Shown one piece after another: positions 45,303 to 55,977 of a DNA stretch of 64,000 bases. The stretch is from contig JAGFNQ010008264.1 in the NCBI GenBank assembly GCA_024364735.1, forward strand, positions 1 to 64,000, in the 5' to 3' direction. This stretch comes from Boesenbergia rotunda (taxonomy: Eukaryota > Streptophyta > Magnoliopsida > Zingiberales > Zingiberaceae). The notes beneath the pieces are model-generated. The model made no database searches, was not told the DNA's origin, and was given only the letters and a program-made list of their open reading frames with translations. Within the stretch, counting starts at the first letter, position 1. Every line of letters begins with the position of its first letter. A program made the translations under genes and the position numbers.

Positions 45303-46943
45303 GTATCTGAGCCAGTCGACTGGCACGCCTGAAAACCTGCAATTTCAGAGCTGATAACCACTTTCAAACATCCACAAATCACATACTATCACTCCACATT
45401 AGAATATAACTTCAAATCTATATTCTACCCTAGTTTATTAAGCATATTAGCCACTCAAAACCGATACCACAACTTGAAATTGAAACTTTGCGGAGTTTAA
45501 CAAAACTAACAAAACATTTGCATAAATATACTAAAGTTTGTACCAAACTTTGTCTCTAGGCATAGTTTAAACACACTGATCACTTTCTATGAACCCAAAA
45601 CCATAACCAAATGTTTCTATAATACTTATTCCCAAAGATCTCTTCCACGGTTCCGCCGCCACTGAACACCAATGCAAGTCCTGTCGCCTCCCAACTTACA
45701 CTTTCTCTTTTCCTTTATCTGCAATAGAAGGAAAATGTAACTAATAAGCACAATGCTTAGTAAGTAAATCCCTACTCACAAAATCATGATGTCAATACTA
45801 AACATGCTCATTTCAAAGAATGATTTAAAACTTTACTTACTTCAAAACTTACAACTAAACATGCTTACAACTTGAAACACTTTATCATGCTTGTTAATGT
45901 ATCAATGTACACAACTAACCATGCTTACTACTTGAACTACTTTATCATGCTTGTTAATGTATCAATGTACACAACTAACCATACTTACTACTTGAACTAC
46001 TTTATCATGCTTGCATTGTATCAAGGTACACATATAATAATTAAACATTTTCTCAAAAAGAAAGAAACTACTTGATCATACTTATATACTTGAAAATAGT
46101 AATCAACTTTCTCTTTAGGCCTTGACATTGTACCATGGTATCGGTGTACCAATTGCGCGCTTTTCTAATAGGTTGCGAGGTAGCTAGCCACCGCACCCTA
46201 TTAGAACTTTACTTTCTAACTTTCGATGGGCCTTACATTTGCCCGGTACATGTCTCTTTCTCAAAGTAAAATACTTTTCTTACTTACCATACTTAAACTT
46301 ATCACTCTACTTATTTTTGCATATATTTTCATGCTCAAAACCTTTACTTTTCTCACTTTAACATTCCATCGAGCACCTTGTGTGCTCCTTAACTCAAATT
46401 CACTTTTAGGTCTTTTCATAAGTATGAATACTCATCATGCTTGGCCTACATACATTCAATACAAACAAATTGAATTTCTAACATGATAAAACATGCAACT
46501 TTAATAGCTAAAACATAGAATAGCAAAACTCTCTTAACCATGCTTCTACTTTTCGAAAACTCGGGTTCTACAATGAAAATTTCGAAACGAAACTACTCCT
46601 ATTGCAGGTGAGCGATTTACTTACATCGGTCTTGAAGAAAACTCACAAAAACAGGGAGAAAACTCCCTAACAAAATCTTTTCCCCTCCTTCTTGTGAAAA
46701 GCTTCCACCTTTAGCCCTAGGAAGCAATCCTAGGTCTTCTCTACTCAAGGGGGAAGGTGAAGAAGAAGGAGAAGAAGAAGAACCCTCGAATTCGCCTCCT
46801 CTCCTCGCCTCTCTTCCCTGTTCACGCGCCGACCACAACCCTAGCCTCCCCTTTCCAACGCGACTTAAGCGGCTTAATATACCTCTTAATGAAAAGGCTT
46901 AACTACACTACAACATTATTTCTCTCCTCTCTTTTCTGTGCTT

Positions 46944-47015
46944 GATACCCTAGCCCAGCTGGTTCGTTGGCTTCCCTTGCTCCCTGTGGTCGCGGGTTCA
47001 ATCCCCCAGTTGCCC
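46944..47015 (+). other. tRNA-like module with A and B box in LTR H
   Basis: TAGCCCAGCTGG (46951-46962) fits the Pol III A box, and GGTTCAATCC (46995-47004) fits the B box. Their starts are 44 bases apart, as in a tRNA. The D stem can pair but acceptor and T stems do so poorly, so it is not a working tRNA gene. A weaker module lies on the minus strand at about 45115-45183. Confidence 0.55.
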
Positions 47016-47590
47016 CTTTAATTGGTTTTTTCCATTTTTTTTTTTCTTTTTCTTTTTCCAAAAATACCAAACGGACTCGAAAAATTCCATAAAAATATTC
47101 TAAAAATTCCTAAAAATATCTAGAATATTTTTAAACCATTTTTAAATAATTCTAAGGACTTTAAGAACTAAAAATGGAAATTTTGGGGCGTTACATTCAT
47201 GAAGCGCAAACATCTTGCTTCATAGTTCATGCGCATTTTTATATTCACCTACACGGCTAATCACATCGTTAAGCAAAATATTAAGAAAAATCGAAATTAC
47301 CTTATAATTTGCCTTTGATTGTGTTTGTTGCTCTTTAGTCAAATAGCGTAGTCAGAGCTTTTTTCCACTTTTATCTTTTGGGACATTAAATGGTTCTTCG
47401 AGCGCGATCATTAGATCCCAATCCATGTTGAACCAAGTCTTTGCCCACCAAGTCTTTGCCCGCAACCTCCAATAGTCAAAGTCTCGCAGTCGTAGGGAGG
47501 TAGAACGTTGATGTCGTCTCCTAATCTTTCTTCGACCGTCATTTCCTCTAGCTCTTTACTCTCCCGGAGGTTAGTTCCTAGACGAGTGAC

Positions 47591-47606
47591 CCCGACTATG
47601 ATACCA
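47591..47606 (-). other. Primer-binding site of Sirevirus F
   Basis: On the minus strand TGGTATCATAGTCGGG starts two bases after the 5' LTR. It is the usual initiator-Met primer site of copia elements, with one or two changes. Confidence 0.88.
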
Positions 47607-47608
47607 CT

Positions 47609-48558
47609 TGTTGGGGATCGATGAACCAGCTAGAGGGAGGTGAATATCCCATTGCCCCAATGCATCGATTTCTTTCTATAAGTGTTAGCGTGCGCAAGCA
47701 GAAATACAAACTACAAATACAAATAATTGCTAACACAAATTATTTACGTGGTTCGGAGATAAGGCTCCTACTTCACGACTGCCTGTAAGGTGGATGATCC
47801 CTATCCGTCAGTGGATTAGTCCCCGAAAGACCTCCGGCTAGCTTATGTCGCTCCTTGTACATGGAGAAACCTCACCACAACCTTGACAACACTCCTGATC
47901 ACAAAGACTACTAATTGGTCTTTAACCAAAATCATTTTCGTCAACCCTAGCAAGCCAAATCGAGCTCCCTTAATAGAGCTTGTAGCTGAACTAGCCGTTA
48001 CCAGTCGACTGGTTCCAACCGAATCCGAATGTTACAGCCTAAGGTTCAAATTCTTAGTTGACACCAGTCGACTGCACAGAAGATCAGTCGACTAATCTTT
48101 CTGTGCCAGCTACCAGAACAGTCGACTGGTCAAACCCTAATCCTAGGATTTCCCAATCCGAGTGTAGTTCACTCGCACTCAGACCCTCAAGACTCAGCTG
48201 ACTCTTTCTTTGTAATCTCGACCTGTTGCCTTCAAGCCTTCTTCGACTTTAGCTCTCGTCCCTCAAATTCATACAAACCCGCAGCTTGTTCTCATGTCAT
48301 CCTTTGCGTATGCCTCAATGTGTGCTTCCCTCGGCTCATCGTTCCTGCCTTATCCATGGTCCCTCGGATGCATACAAGCTCACGGCTCATCTCCTCATCC
48401 AATCTTTCACCTAACCCAACGTCGTCCAGCTAAGTCTATGTGTATCCTGCAAACCTGCACACTCAAATACACATAGTAAACATAAGGGAAAACCTAACTT
48501 AAACTCTTTGCCCAAACATCAAAACACATGATCCCACATACCATAAATTACTTCAACA
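47609..48558 (-). repeat. Sirevirus F 5' LTR
   Basis: It runs from TGTTGAAGTAATTT (48558) to GATCCCCAACA (47609) on the minus strand. It contains several CAGTCGACTG palindromes at 48000-48130. It is the uninterrupted partner of 39114-42558. Confidence 0.93.
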
Positions 48559-48651
48559 ATATGTGTATGTATAAGTTTCAGATTGTTCGCTGTAGGGGAG
48601 GTGCTGCCCGATTTTTGAACGAGCACGGGCCTCTGGCGCCGTGACACAATT

Positions 48652-49088
48652 AATGTCGTAAGGTATTCTCATGGCTCGAGATAGATATTGCATGTCAGTT
48701 TTTAATGCAACAGTACAACCCACTAATCATGAAGATGATACATGATCTCACATATCACACTCATTAAATGCGACGACTTATCTCCCTGACTACCAAGACC
48801 CAACTAGCTATCCCAATGAAACGTCAAAACCTCAGCTCCACAATTTGAACAGTAAGTTTGGTAGGCAAACGGCAACTCAACACAGTTTAGTCAATCCGAC
48901 TATACCTCCTTTGACTAGACTTGGCAGGGAGATTTGTGATATGGTAGAAGCCAACATCCCCTCATGAGTTCCATGTGGTTAAAAGTCGTGCAGAGTTGTG
49001 AGTCAATGTTAAGGAACCTTGAGTTGGACATGACCTAAAGGGAATTAGACTCGACCCAAATGAGACTCAGGTTTGATCGAACTTGTCA
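48652..49088. other. Unassigned spacer
   Basis: It follows solo LTR G and should continue the Tat-type element interior, but I recognise no domain or repeat in it. Confidence 0.35.
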
Positions 49089-50990
49089 CACTACAAAAAA
49101 AACACCCATATAGGAGTGGTTTTTTTGACTTTCAAGAGCGGTTATCAACCACTCCTACACTTTTACCAACGGTTTGAAAACGACTCCTCTTATTGCCGTC
49201 CCTATATCTTATAGTAGCGGTTTTCTTAACCGTTGGTAAAACTTATAAAACCGCTCCTATTTTTACTTTATAGGTACGGTTTGAAACCGATCTTACACAT
49301 TATACATATAACAACGGTTTCAGACCGCTTTTGTAGTTATAAATTTAGGAGCGGTTCAAACCGCTGCAAAACCCTTTAGGTGTTAGAATGGTTGTAAACC
49401 GCTTCTATACATCATGGATATAAGAGCGATTTCAAAATGCTATTAATACTAGAAATTAAGGATCGGTTTTAAACCGCTCCTAAATATGGAAATAGGAGCA
49501 CATCAAAACGCTATTAAAGCTTTAAATTTAGGAGTTATTCAAACCATGATATTTAATATTTCATTCCACCAAATCAATATATAACATTATTAAACAATTA
49601 TCCTCCAAAATAATAATAAGAGTACTCCAAATGCTAATATAAAATAACAGTCATAATGTTCCAAATTCAATAGTTACTAAAAGTACTAACATCAAACAAA
49701 TACTTTTTTTTCAAAATTCTATCTAATCTTTATCTGGCTCTGATACTGGAGGAGATCTATGACCACTTTCCTATACATTTGATGGAGAACTTCTATGTTG
49801 CCGCATAATATCTGCCAAGATAGTTGTCATCTGAAAAATAAATTTAATTTAATATATCATGCTTCTATATAAGTATTTTTGAACATTAGTATTCAATATG
49901 CGACTACCTGTGTAGGTAATAATTCAGGCTCACGAGATCCCTCAGCAATTCCAGATATCATACTTTGGATGACATTGGTAAAATTTTGAATCTGTTGTTC
50001 ATGCATCTGCCTCATCCGCTCCATTTTTGCCTATCTCTGTGCTTCCATATTTTTTATTTTTTCTTCCATTTCTTACAACTTATTATTAACATCAGAAATA
50101 GGAAGATTATCTTGTCTAAAAATTATTCTTTGATTACACTGCTCTAGGAAAACTTGGCTAGGTAATACACCAGTTCCTAAACATCGAACACGACCAGAAT
50201 GCTCTGACCCAAATACCTCCCTGAACAAAAATATATAATTAATATTGTATAATATTTAGTAATTTTAATAAAAATGAAATTCTAAATGGATACCGAAATG
50301 CATCTTCGTGAACTTCTGTTATTTACGTTCCCTCAAGCTTGTCTCGGAGATGACGTTGCACAACTCTATTTAATTCATCCTAACATAAAAATTGTCTCAA
50401 TAAAATAAATAGCATATTGAAAAGTTATTTCGAAAAGTTAAAGCAATTATTACCTCAACTCTTATTGCTTCATCATCAATAAGAGCACCTTTTTTTTTTA
50501 CTTTGTCGACTGAGATGAAATAGTTCAATGCGAGTTGGCTATCTACCATTTTCCTGATCTAAGTACAAAAAAAACATTTTAGATTGAATATGCAAATAAT
50601 AATAGCTCGAATACTTACAAATTGATAGTAACATAACAAATTGATCAAATAAATACGTACAAATTTGTCTTCCAATGAGGGAATATTTGTTCATCCTTGT
50701 GCATGAATCCCTCGTTTTTTACTCCCATTTTCTCGATTTATTTTTGATGTCCTCTGAAATAAAAAAAAATTGCAACAAATTTATGCATACTAATATATAA
50801 AAATTAATCAATACAAGAACTACCTCATTAGACTTCCAATAACGACATAGACTCAAGAAAATCATATGGAGTCACTTGGCCTTCAATTTGTGTATGAATA
50901 GAGTTTTTGCATTCGCTTGCTTTTGATCGAGTCTTTTAAATTTGAAATGCTACACAATAGACCAAAAAAGATGGAACCGTCACCTTAGCG
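49089..50990. mobile_element. CACTA transposon #3, left end and decayed transposase
   Basis: It starts CACTACAAAAAAAACACCC. A subterminal array of AGGAGCGGTTT/AAACCGCTCCT in both orientations fills 49110-49520. A transposase remnant follows on the minus strand. No matching right terminus is visible; the right border at about 50990 is where similarity ends. Confidence 0.8.
49740..50980 (-). pseudogene. Plant En/Spm-type transposase (Transposase_24-like) remnant
   Basis: Minus-strand pieces in order: TSKINRENGSKKRGIHAQG (about 50755-50690), KKGALIDDEAIRV (about 50500-50460), DELNRVVQRHLRDKLEG (about 50385-50335), SEHSGRVRCLGTGVLPSQVF (about 50205-50150), then a coiled coil with MERMRQMHEQQIQNF (about 50020-49975). 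This order fits the plant Ptta/En/Spm transposase family. Stops interrupt several exons, so it is not functional. GT/AG borders can still be seen at some exon ends. Confidence 0.82.
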
Positions 50991-51239
50991 GCCCCCTGGT
51001 CCCGGCCCCATAGGTTTCCAGAGGGAGGCAAATCACGGTTATCACTGGTGTGGTGAGGCGCATGGGGTCAAGGGAATTAATGCCAGCAGATCAGAATTTT
51101 ATCCCGTGCGCAATTGGCAACCCTATAGTTTCTTCTTACTATACAATAGAGATTGGATGGTTGCATGTTGCATTTATATAGTTTCTTCTTACTTTAAACA
51201 CAAACTTAAAAAGGTTTAATTCTTAGTAGCGTTACAACT
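50991..51239. other. Unassigned stretch
   Basis: The part 50991-51120 is GC-richer and ORF-free. TATAGTTTCTTCTTACT occurs twice (about 51122 and 51177). No gene is seen. Confidence 0.4.
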
Positions 51240-51480
51240 AGATCCGACCAAGGGTCGGGTCCACGCTGGACCTGGCCCGGGTCAACGGGCCAGGTGTCTT
51301 GTTGATCGGGTTCGCCTGGTCGAATCGAAACCGGCCTGGCGGAACTGACCCGACATCTGGACCCGGCCCGGGTCAACTGGCCGGGTGACCGGGTTCGCCG
51401 GGTCGAACGAAAATTGGCCTGGCGGAACTGGTTCGGCAGGATGCCGGGCCTGTTTCGGATCCAACCCAATTGGAATCGGC
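51240..51480. repeat. GC-rich duplicated segment upstream of hAT
   Basis: Two related copies (about 51266-51345 and 51358-51435) share CCCGGGTCAAC, GGGTTCGCC and GGCCTGGCGGAACTG. It sits 170 bases before the hAT ATG and may be subterminal DNA of that element. Confidence 0.65.
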
Positions 51481-51651
51481 TGAACCGCCAGTTCGAACAG
51501 TTAAGATCATTTGATCGTTTTTTTATCAATGGTTATGATTTAGTGACCGTTATGATTTAAACTCTATAAATAGGGAGTAGTTCATCATTTTCACACGTAT
51601 TTTTTCTACTCTTATTCTCAATTTCATATTCTCTATGCGTTTTCGACAACA

Positions 51652-52911
51652 ATGGAAGGAGGTCACGGAGCTTCATCATCTCAATTTCAGAGGGGAAAAG
51701 AAATAGCGCACGAGGATCCCGACATTCAAATTCAATCCACCGATGATGAGACTGAGGTTCAGCTCCATCATCATCCGATGCCCGAAACACAAGGAAATAC
51801 CGATGCAACAATTACTTCTAAGGTTCGGGAAAATCCTCCTTTAAAATTTTTTATTTTCACTAAACATTTTGAGAATGACACACTTCTGTCGAGAGAATTG
51901 CATGCAAAATATAAGCATTGCAATGCTTCTTATAAATTTCAAGCCGACAGTGGCTATGGTTCGTTGAAATGACATGTAGAAATGAAGCACCTGACGGAAT
52001 ATAGACTCGACCGCTTTCAAGCACAATTATTAAAATTTTCTAGTGGTAGTAGTACTGATTCTGGTTTATTTTTATATTTTGATAATAAATTAAGAGAATC
52101 ATTAGCTAAATTTATTTCCGTAAAATATCTTTCTTTTAGTTTTGGATCTAAATGCACATTTGAAGATTTTTATAAAGAATCTCTTAATCCATATGCTAAA
52201 CGTGTTCCTACGACTATATTTACTTGTACAATTAAAAGATTAGTAAAGCAAGGAAAAAATTTTAATTAATGAATTTAGTAAATTAAATAATAAACTTTTT
52301 TATGTTTTGATATTTAGAGTGATCATTGGCAAACTCATTGTTATATGGGTGTGACTTGCCATTGGATCGATAAATCTTGGATCCTCAATAAAAGATTGAT
52401 AACTTATAGAGTTTTTGATAAATCATATACTGCATATAACATTGCACAATTATTATGTTTAATTTTAAAAGAATATATGAATGGACTCATAAATATTTTC
52501 AATATCATTAAAAATGCTAGTTCTAATACCGCTTTTATAGATGAACTAAAATTTATTTGCCAACTTGTTATTGGTGGTTTATTTTTTATATTCATTTTGT
52601 ATGCCATGTTTAAATTTATGTGTTCAAAATGGATTAAAATTTTTAAAAAAATATATTAAACCAATTAAAATCGTAATTTCATATTTATGGTTGCATTCAT
52701 CTATGATAAAACAACAGGGTAGATTTTGTAAAGCTAATAGAATGAGACCTAAAAAATTTCCATGTAATGTTCCAACACATTGGAATTTAACATATCAATT
52801 ATTACAAGATTCATTTCAATATAAAGATTTATTATGTTTATTTTTTTTACAAATAGTAATATTAATATATATTTATTTTCACAACAATAGAATATTTGTA
52901 GTAATATATGT
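51652..52911 (+). pseudogene. hAT transposase remnant (zf-BED type), runs into assembly gap
   Basis: The frame starts at ATG 51652 with a low-complexity region, then a BED zinc finger: FFIFTKHFEND, YKHCNASYKF and, after a stop, HVEMKHL (Cys and His ligands). Further on are SFSFGSKCTFEDFYKESLNPYAKR, MGVTCHWIDKSWILNKRLITY and NLCVQNGLKFLKKYI, all typical of plant hAT transposases. Stops occur at 51970 (TGA at an expected arginine) and 52267, and a frameshift near 52595 moves the rest to another frame. The C-terminal dimerisation domain would lie beyond the gap but is not seen there. Confidence 0.9.
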
Positions 52912-53108
52912 NNNNNNNNNNNNNNNNNNNNNNNNNNNNNNNNNNNNNNNNNNNNNNNNNNNNNNNNNNNNNNNNNNNNNNNNNNNNNNNNNNNNNNNNN
53001 NNNNNNNNNNNNNNNNNNNNNNNNNNNNNNNNNNNNNNNNNNNNNNNNNNNNNNNNNNNNNNNNNNNNNNNNNNNNNNNNNNNNNNNNNNNNNNNNNNNN
53101 NNNNNNNN
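52912..53108. other. Assembly gap (197 N)
   Basis: All bases are N. The sequences on either side belong to different things: hAT remnant on the left and an unassigned coding-like tail on the right. Any frame drawn through the gap has no meaning. Confidence 0.99.
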
Positions 53109-53509
53109 GGGTGTTGCAGGATCCAGTGTTGATTAGTGGCGAGGAGCCCAGGGTCCTCGAGTCATTGGGCGAGCTGCCAGTGGATGATTGTTTTGACACA
53201 TACTCCAGCTCCTCAGCAGATCGGTTACGCTCGGACAATGTGGGTCAGATGGAGCCTGCGAGAGTCACACGGGTCATCTCCGAAAGCTCAGAGGCTCCAC
53301 ACTTTCAGAAGACTTTTGAGGAGTATGAGGAGTCAGATGATAGTTTTTCTTCACATGGGAGACCCAGCTTAGCATCAGTGATCAGCCCACCTAGAGGAAG
53401 GAAATCAGGACGGCCCAAGATAACCAAGGTGCCGAAGCCGAGGATGGGATTTGAGCCACGAGTGACTAGGAGTCAGACTTCTAGGCAGTTTCGCTATCCT
53501 TCATCTTAG
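53109..53509 (+). pseudogene. C-terminal part of an unrecognised ORF, perhaps LINE ORF1
   Basis: The frame is open from the gap to TAG at 53507. It is acidic and serine-rich, then has a basic tail with RGRKSGRPKITKVPKPRMG and TRSQTSR, an AT-hook-like GRP core. About 190 bases later another frame reads LGFLSWNVM, similar to the start of a LINE endonuclease. Together this would fit the end of LINE ORF1 and the start of ORF2, but neither is certain. B3 cuts it off. Confidence 0.35.
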
Positions 53510-53737
53510 TCAGGAGGAGGTCAATTATGATGGGCAGTACAGCTTGAGCTCATTGGATATCTCATGTAAAGCTATCCTTTATCTTATTTTTAACTTATTT
53601 CTGTTTTGCAATATCACATGTACTCTCTCGCACGAGGGAAACACTTTGTTCTCCTAGGCTAGCAGGTCAGGTTTGGTCCCCCTGATAGTCTGGGCTTTCT
53701 TTCATGGAATGTTATGTTTTTTCGCCAAAAAAAAAAA

Positions 53738-54087
53738 TCCATGTTTATCTCCGGACATCCCAATGTCACCAGCCAGTGAGAATCAGCTGATTAGAGAATA
53801 ACCCATGCTAGTCTCAACAGAATTGATAATGTCCATTTTTATCAATTCATCGACTAGGGATATTTTCAATACTTCACATTTGCGCATTTAGAGATAATCA
53901 CTAGTTGTGATCTCATCACAAATTCTCTTATGCTGTGAGTTGTATTGCGGACATTCAGTAGATGAGTTTAAGATCCCAATCAAATACACAAGCATGTATA
54001 CTCAAATAGTGAATTATCATTTATTAATATAAATGTTTTACATTCATAAGGCGATTGCCTTAGGACACTTCTCTCATATCACTAACA
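53738..54087 (-). mobile_element. Truncated LTR B3
   Basis: The first 350 bases of the B LTR, on the minus strand, from TGTTAGTGATATG (54087) to AAACATGGA (53738), then an A-rich run at about 53727-53736. The rest of the LTR is missing. Confidence 0.9.
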
Positions 54088-55449
54088 TTGATGAATGACA
54101 AACAGGTTAAAGTTAGGTTGTTATGGTTCTAACCTCTTTACCAAGTGTGCAGGGTTGAAAGACTTAGGACCAGACACTAGGCTGAAGTCCAGGATGGTTG
54201 AGTCCTGGCAGAAAGTCCAGTTGGGTCCACGAGGCCTGATAACTGGCTGAAGACCAAGTTGGTGAAGACTTGGCAGAAAGACCAGGGTGGTTGAGTCCTG
54301 ACAAAAAGTCCTGTTAGGTCAAGAAGTCAAGTAAAACTGCACAAAGGGTAAGTAAGGTAAGTCACTGGAGGAGCGAACCAGTGAGGACGGGTCCCATTTT
54401 GGGAGTTTAGGCGCGGTCCAACTTAGACCCATTTGGGTGATCTAAGTTGAGTCCAAGTTAAATCCTGGTCCGGATGTGGACGGGATCTAATTACCTTTGA
54501 ATATTTCACATTTTAGTCCATTTTATTATTATACTAACTCTGGTTTACAGGGTTTATTTGGTATATGGACTAAGTTGATTTTGCAGGTGAATTCTGCAAA
54601 ATTACTCCTCATTATTTTTTAATTTGAAATTTTATTAAAGAATAAATTTATTCTTATTAATAATAATAAATTCATTCCTATTATTATTATCCACAGCTTG
54701 GGTAAGATGAATTTCTATTCCTATTATTTTTTTTGTTAATAAAAATTCAAATGATGGATAAAGCAGATTGAGTTGTGCTACTTCAAATGATGGATAAAGC
54801 ACTGCACAAAAATAGGATCTGGATGAAACTCAAAGCTCGAGAAGTCCTCTATAAAAAGCATGAGAATTAGCACAGAAAAGAAATCAGAGTTCGAGCGAAG
54901 CCAATTTTTGGAAACAGTACGCTAATTAAACAATTCAAGCAGTAAGGTGATAATTCGAACAGTGCCATCATCTCTTCTTCACGCTTTCACGCTCGGTGCT
55001 TCCACGCTCTTTTGCTACGGCCTATCTTCCAACTCGTCTACGTCCAATTACTGCTGGAAGACCAACCTTAACATCCAAACTCATTCAGATAATTTTTTTT
55101 GGTAACGATTTTATTACTGCATTATCTGTACTCATTTCTATTAGAGAGTGTGAGGTTGTCACACTCTCTATCGTTTGTATTCGCCTACTCTACCGGGGGT
55201 CTCCGGTAGAGAGTTTTAGTGAATTGCCTACAGAAAAGGTCCGAGGGACCTGGGCCTTCGAGTAGGAGTCGCCGAAGGCTCCGAACGAAGTAAAACTCGT
55301 TCTTGTTTTGTGTGTTCGTTTTTTATCGTTTCTTTTGTTTCCGCTGTGCACGACTTTACAAACACATTCTTTTTACTCTGAAAAATATATTTTTTAAAAC
55401 ACACGTGATTCACCCCCCCCCCCCGTCTCACGTGCATTCCGATCCTACA
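54088..55449 (+). mobile_element. LTR C (Sirevirus-type)
   Basis: It begins TTGATGAATGACAAACAGG directly after B3, so its first bases may be lost or displaced. It contains repeats of GAGTCCTGGCAGAAAGTCC (54190-54320), a CCTTCGAGTAGGAG block near 55255, a poly-C tract near 55412 and the end CCGATCCTACA at 55449. The order matches LTRs A and E. No PBS follows. Confidence 0.7.
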
Positions 55450-55977
55450 ATTCACTTATTTTTTATGATTGTAATTTATTCATCATGCTCTATTTTATCA
55501 TTTTATCAGCATGCATACTCTCTTTTATTCGTAAATCTACTCATTATTTATTTGATTGATAGGATGTGATATGGAGCAAAAATGATACAAAATGAAGCAC
55601 AACGTTCGAAGCGAGTCAGAAACCTGGGCCATGTTAATTGGCATGACCATGTGGTCGCCCTAGAGATCTACAGGCCTAAACCATGCTAACAAGCATGGCC
55701 ATGTGGTTTCCCCAACGAGCCACCTGCCTGGGATGTGTCAATTAACACGGACATGTGGGTCTCCTAGGGAGTCACCATCCATCACCATGCCAAATAGCAC
55801 GACCATGTGGCTCTTCTTGAGAGCCACACTTCCATGGCTATGCTAAATGACATGGTCGTGTGGTTCTCCCCGAGAGCCACCCCTATTGGATCATGCCCCC
55901 GGGAGACTGCGAAGCACATGCCTCAATCGTGTTGATCTACATGGCTATGGCTCCCCTTTCGTTGGCTGCACGCCCTG
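55450..55977. repeat. Degenerate CATGNCCATGTGG repeats
   Basis: From about 55630 to 55960 five or six units of about 65 bp contain CCATGCTAA(C/T)..GCATGGCCATGTGG(C/T)TCTCC variants. Origin is unknown. The preceding 180 bases are AT-rich with no feature. Confidence 0.65.

Larger units (their letters stand above)
44976..47195. mobile_element. Solo LTR H (gypsy-type), inserted in Sirevirus F gag
   Basis: It starts TGTAACGACCC, ends GGGGCGTTACA, 2220 bp, with TSD TTCAT at 44971-44975 and 47196-47200. No PBS or internal region adjoins. It contains a CAGTCGACTG array (45190-45320), a perfect 52-bp palindrome, a threefold repeat of about 60 bp with TACTTGAACTACTTTATCATGC (45870-46020), and two tRNA-like modules in opposite directions. 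Confidence 0.94.
43745..47590 (-). pseudogene. gag: Sirevirus F gag, split by solo LTR H
   Basis: The 5' part lies at 47590-47201 (MTVEERLGDD near the start; stops present). The 3' part lies at 44970-43745 and includes an acidic serine/glutamate region, RCFTCGALEHYHIKYSR (a CCHC-type zinc knuckle with its spacing altered), coiled coil and a basic tail rich in KKNLTKEKVSKVKKV. A frame change occurs near 44150. The end is at a stop after IIDESPR, with no protease motif beyond it. Confidence 0.8.
39114..48558 (-). mobile_element. Sirevirus F, gag-only, with nested solo LTRs B2 and H
   Basis: TSD ATGTG lies at 39109-39113 and 48559-48563. The 5' LTR is 47609-48558 (950 bp). The 3' LTR is 39114-42558 including B2. 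The initiator-Met PBS is adjacent to the 5' LTR. The interior (42559-47608) has gag split by solo LTR H and then several polypurine tracts. Protease, integrase, RT and RNase H are missing, so the element depends on others for movement, or lost pol by deletion. LTRs and interior carry CAGTCGACTG palindromes. Confidence 0.92.
37189..48646 (+). mobile_element. Solo LTR G (gypsy, chromovirus-like), interrupted by Sirevirus F
   Basis: TSD CAATT lies at 37184-37188 and 48647-48651. The LTR ends GGCGCCGTGACA at 48646. Its two pieces, 37189-39113 and 48564-48646, give about 2.0 kb. The start reads ATACAAGATATCC instead of TG, which may be mutation. The interior has GGTGTTTCGGGG-like text near 38250 and CTGCCAGAAGAAGATCCACC near 38812. 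No PBS, PPT or polyprotein adjoins it. It lies in the Tat antisense gene. Confidence 0.72.

Noticed and set aside
46944..47015. Functional tRNA gene
   Set aside because: A and B boxes are good, but acceptor and T stems do not pair, so only a tRNA-like module is reported.
52565..53509. Single 314-codon frame through the gap
   Set aside because: It is created by the run of N. The left part is hAT transposase and the right part is unrelated.
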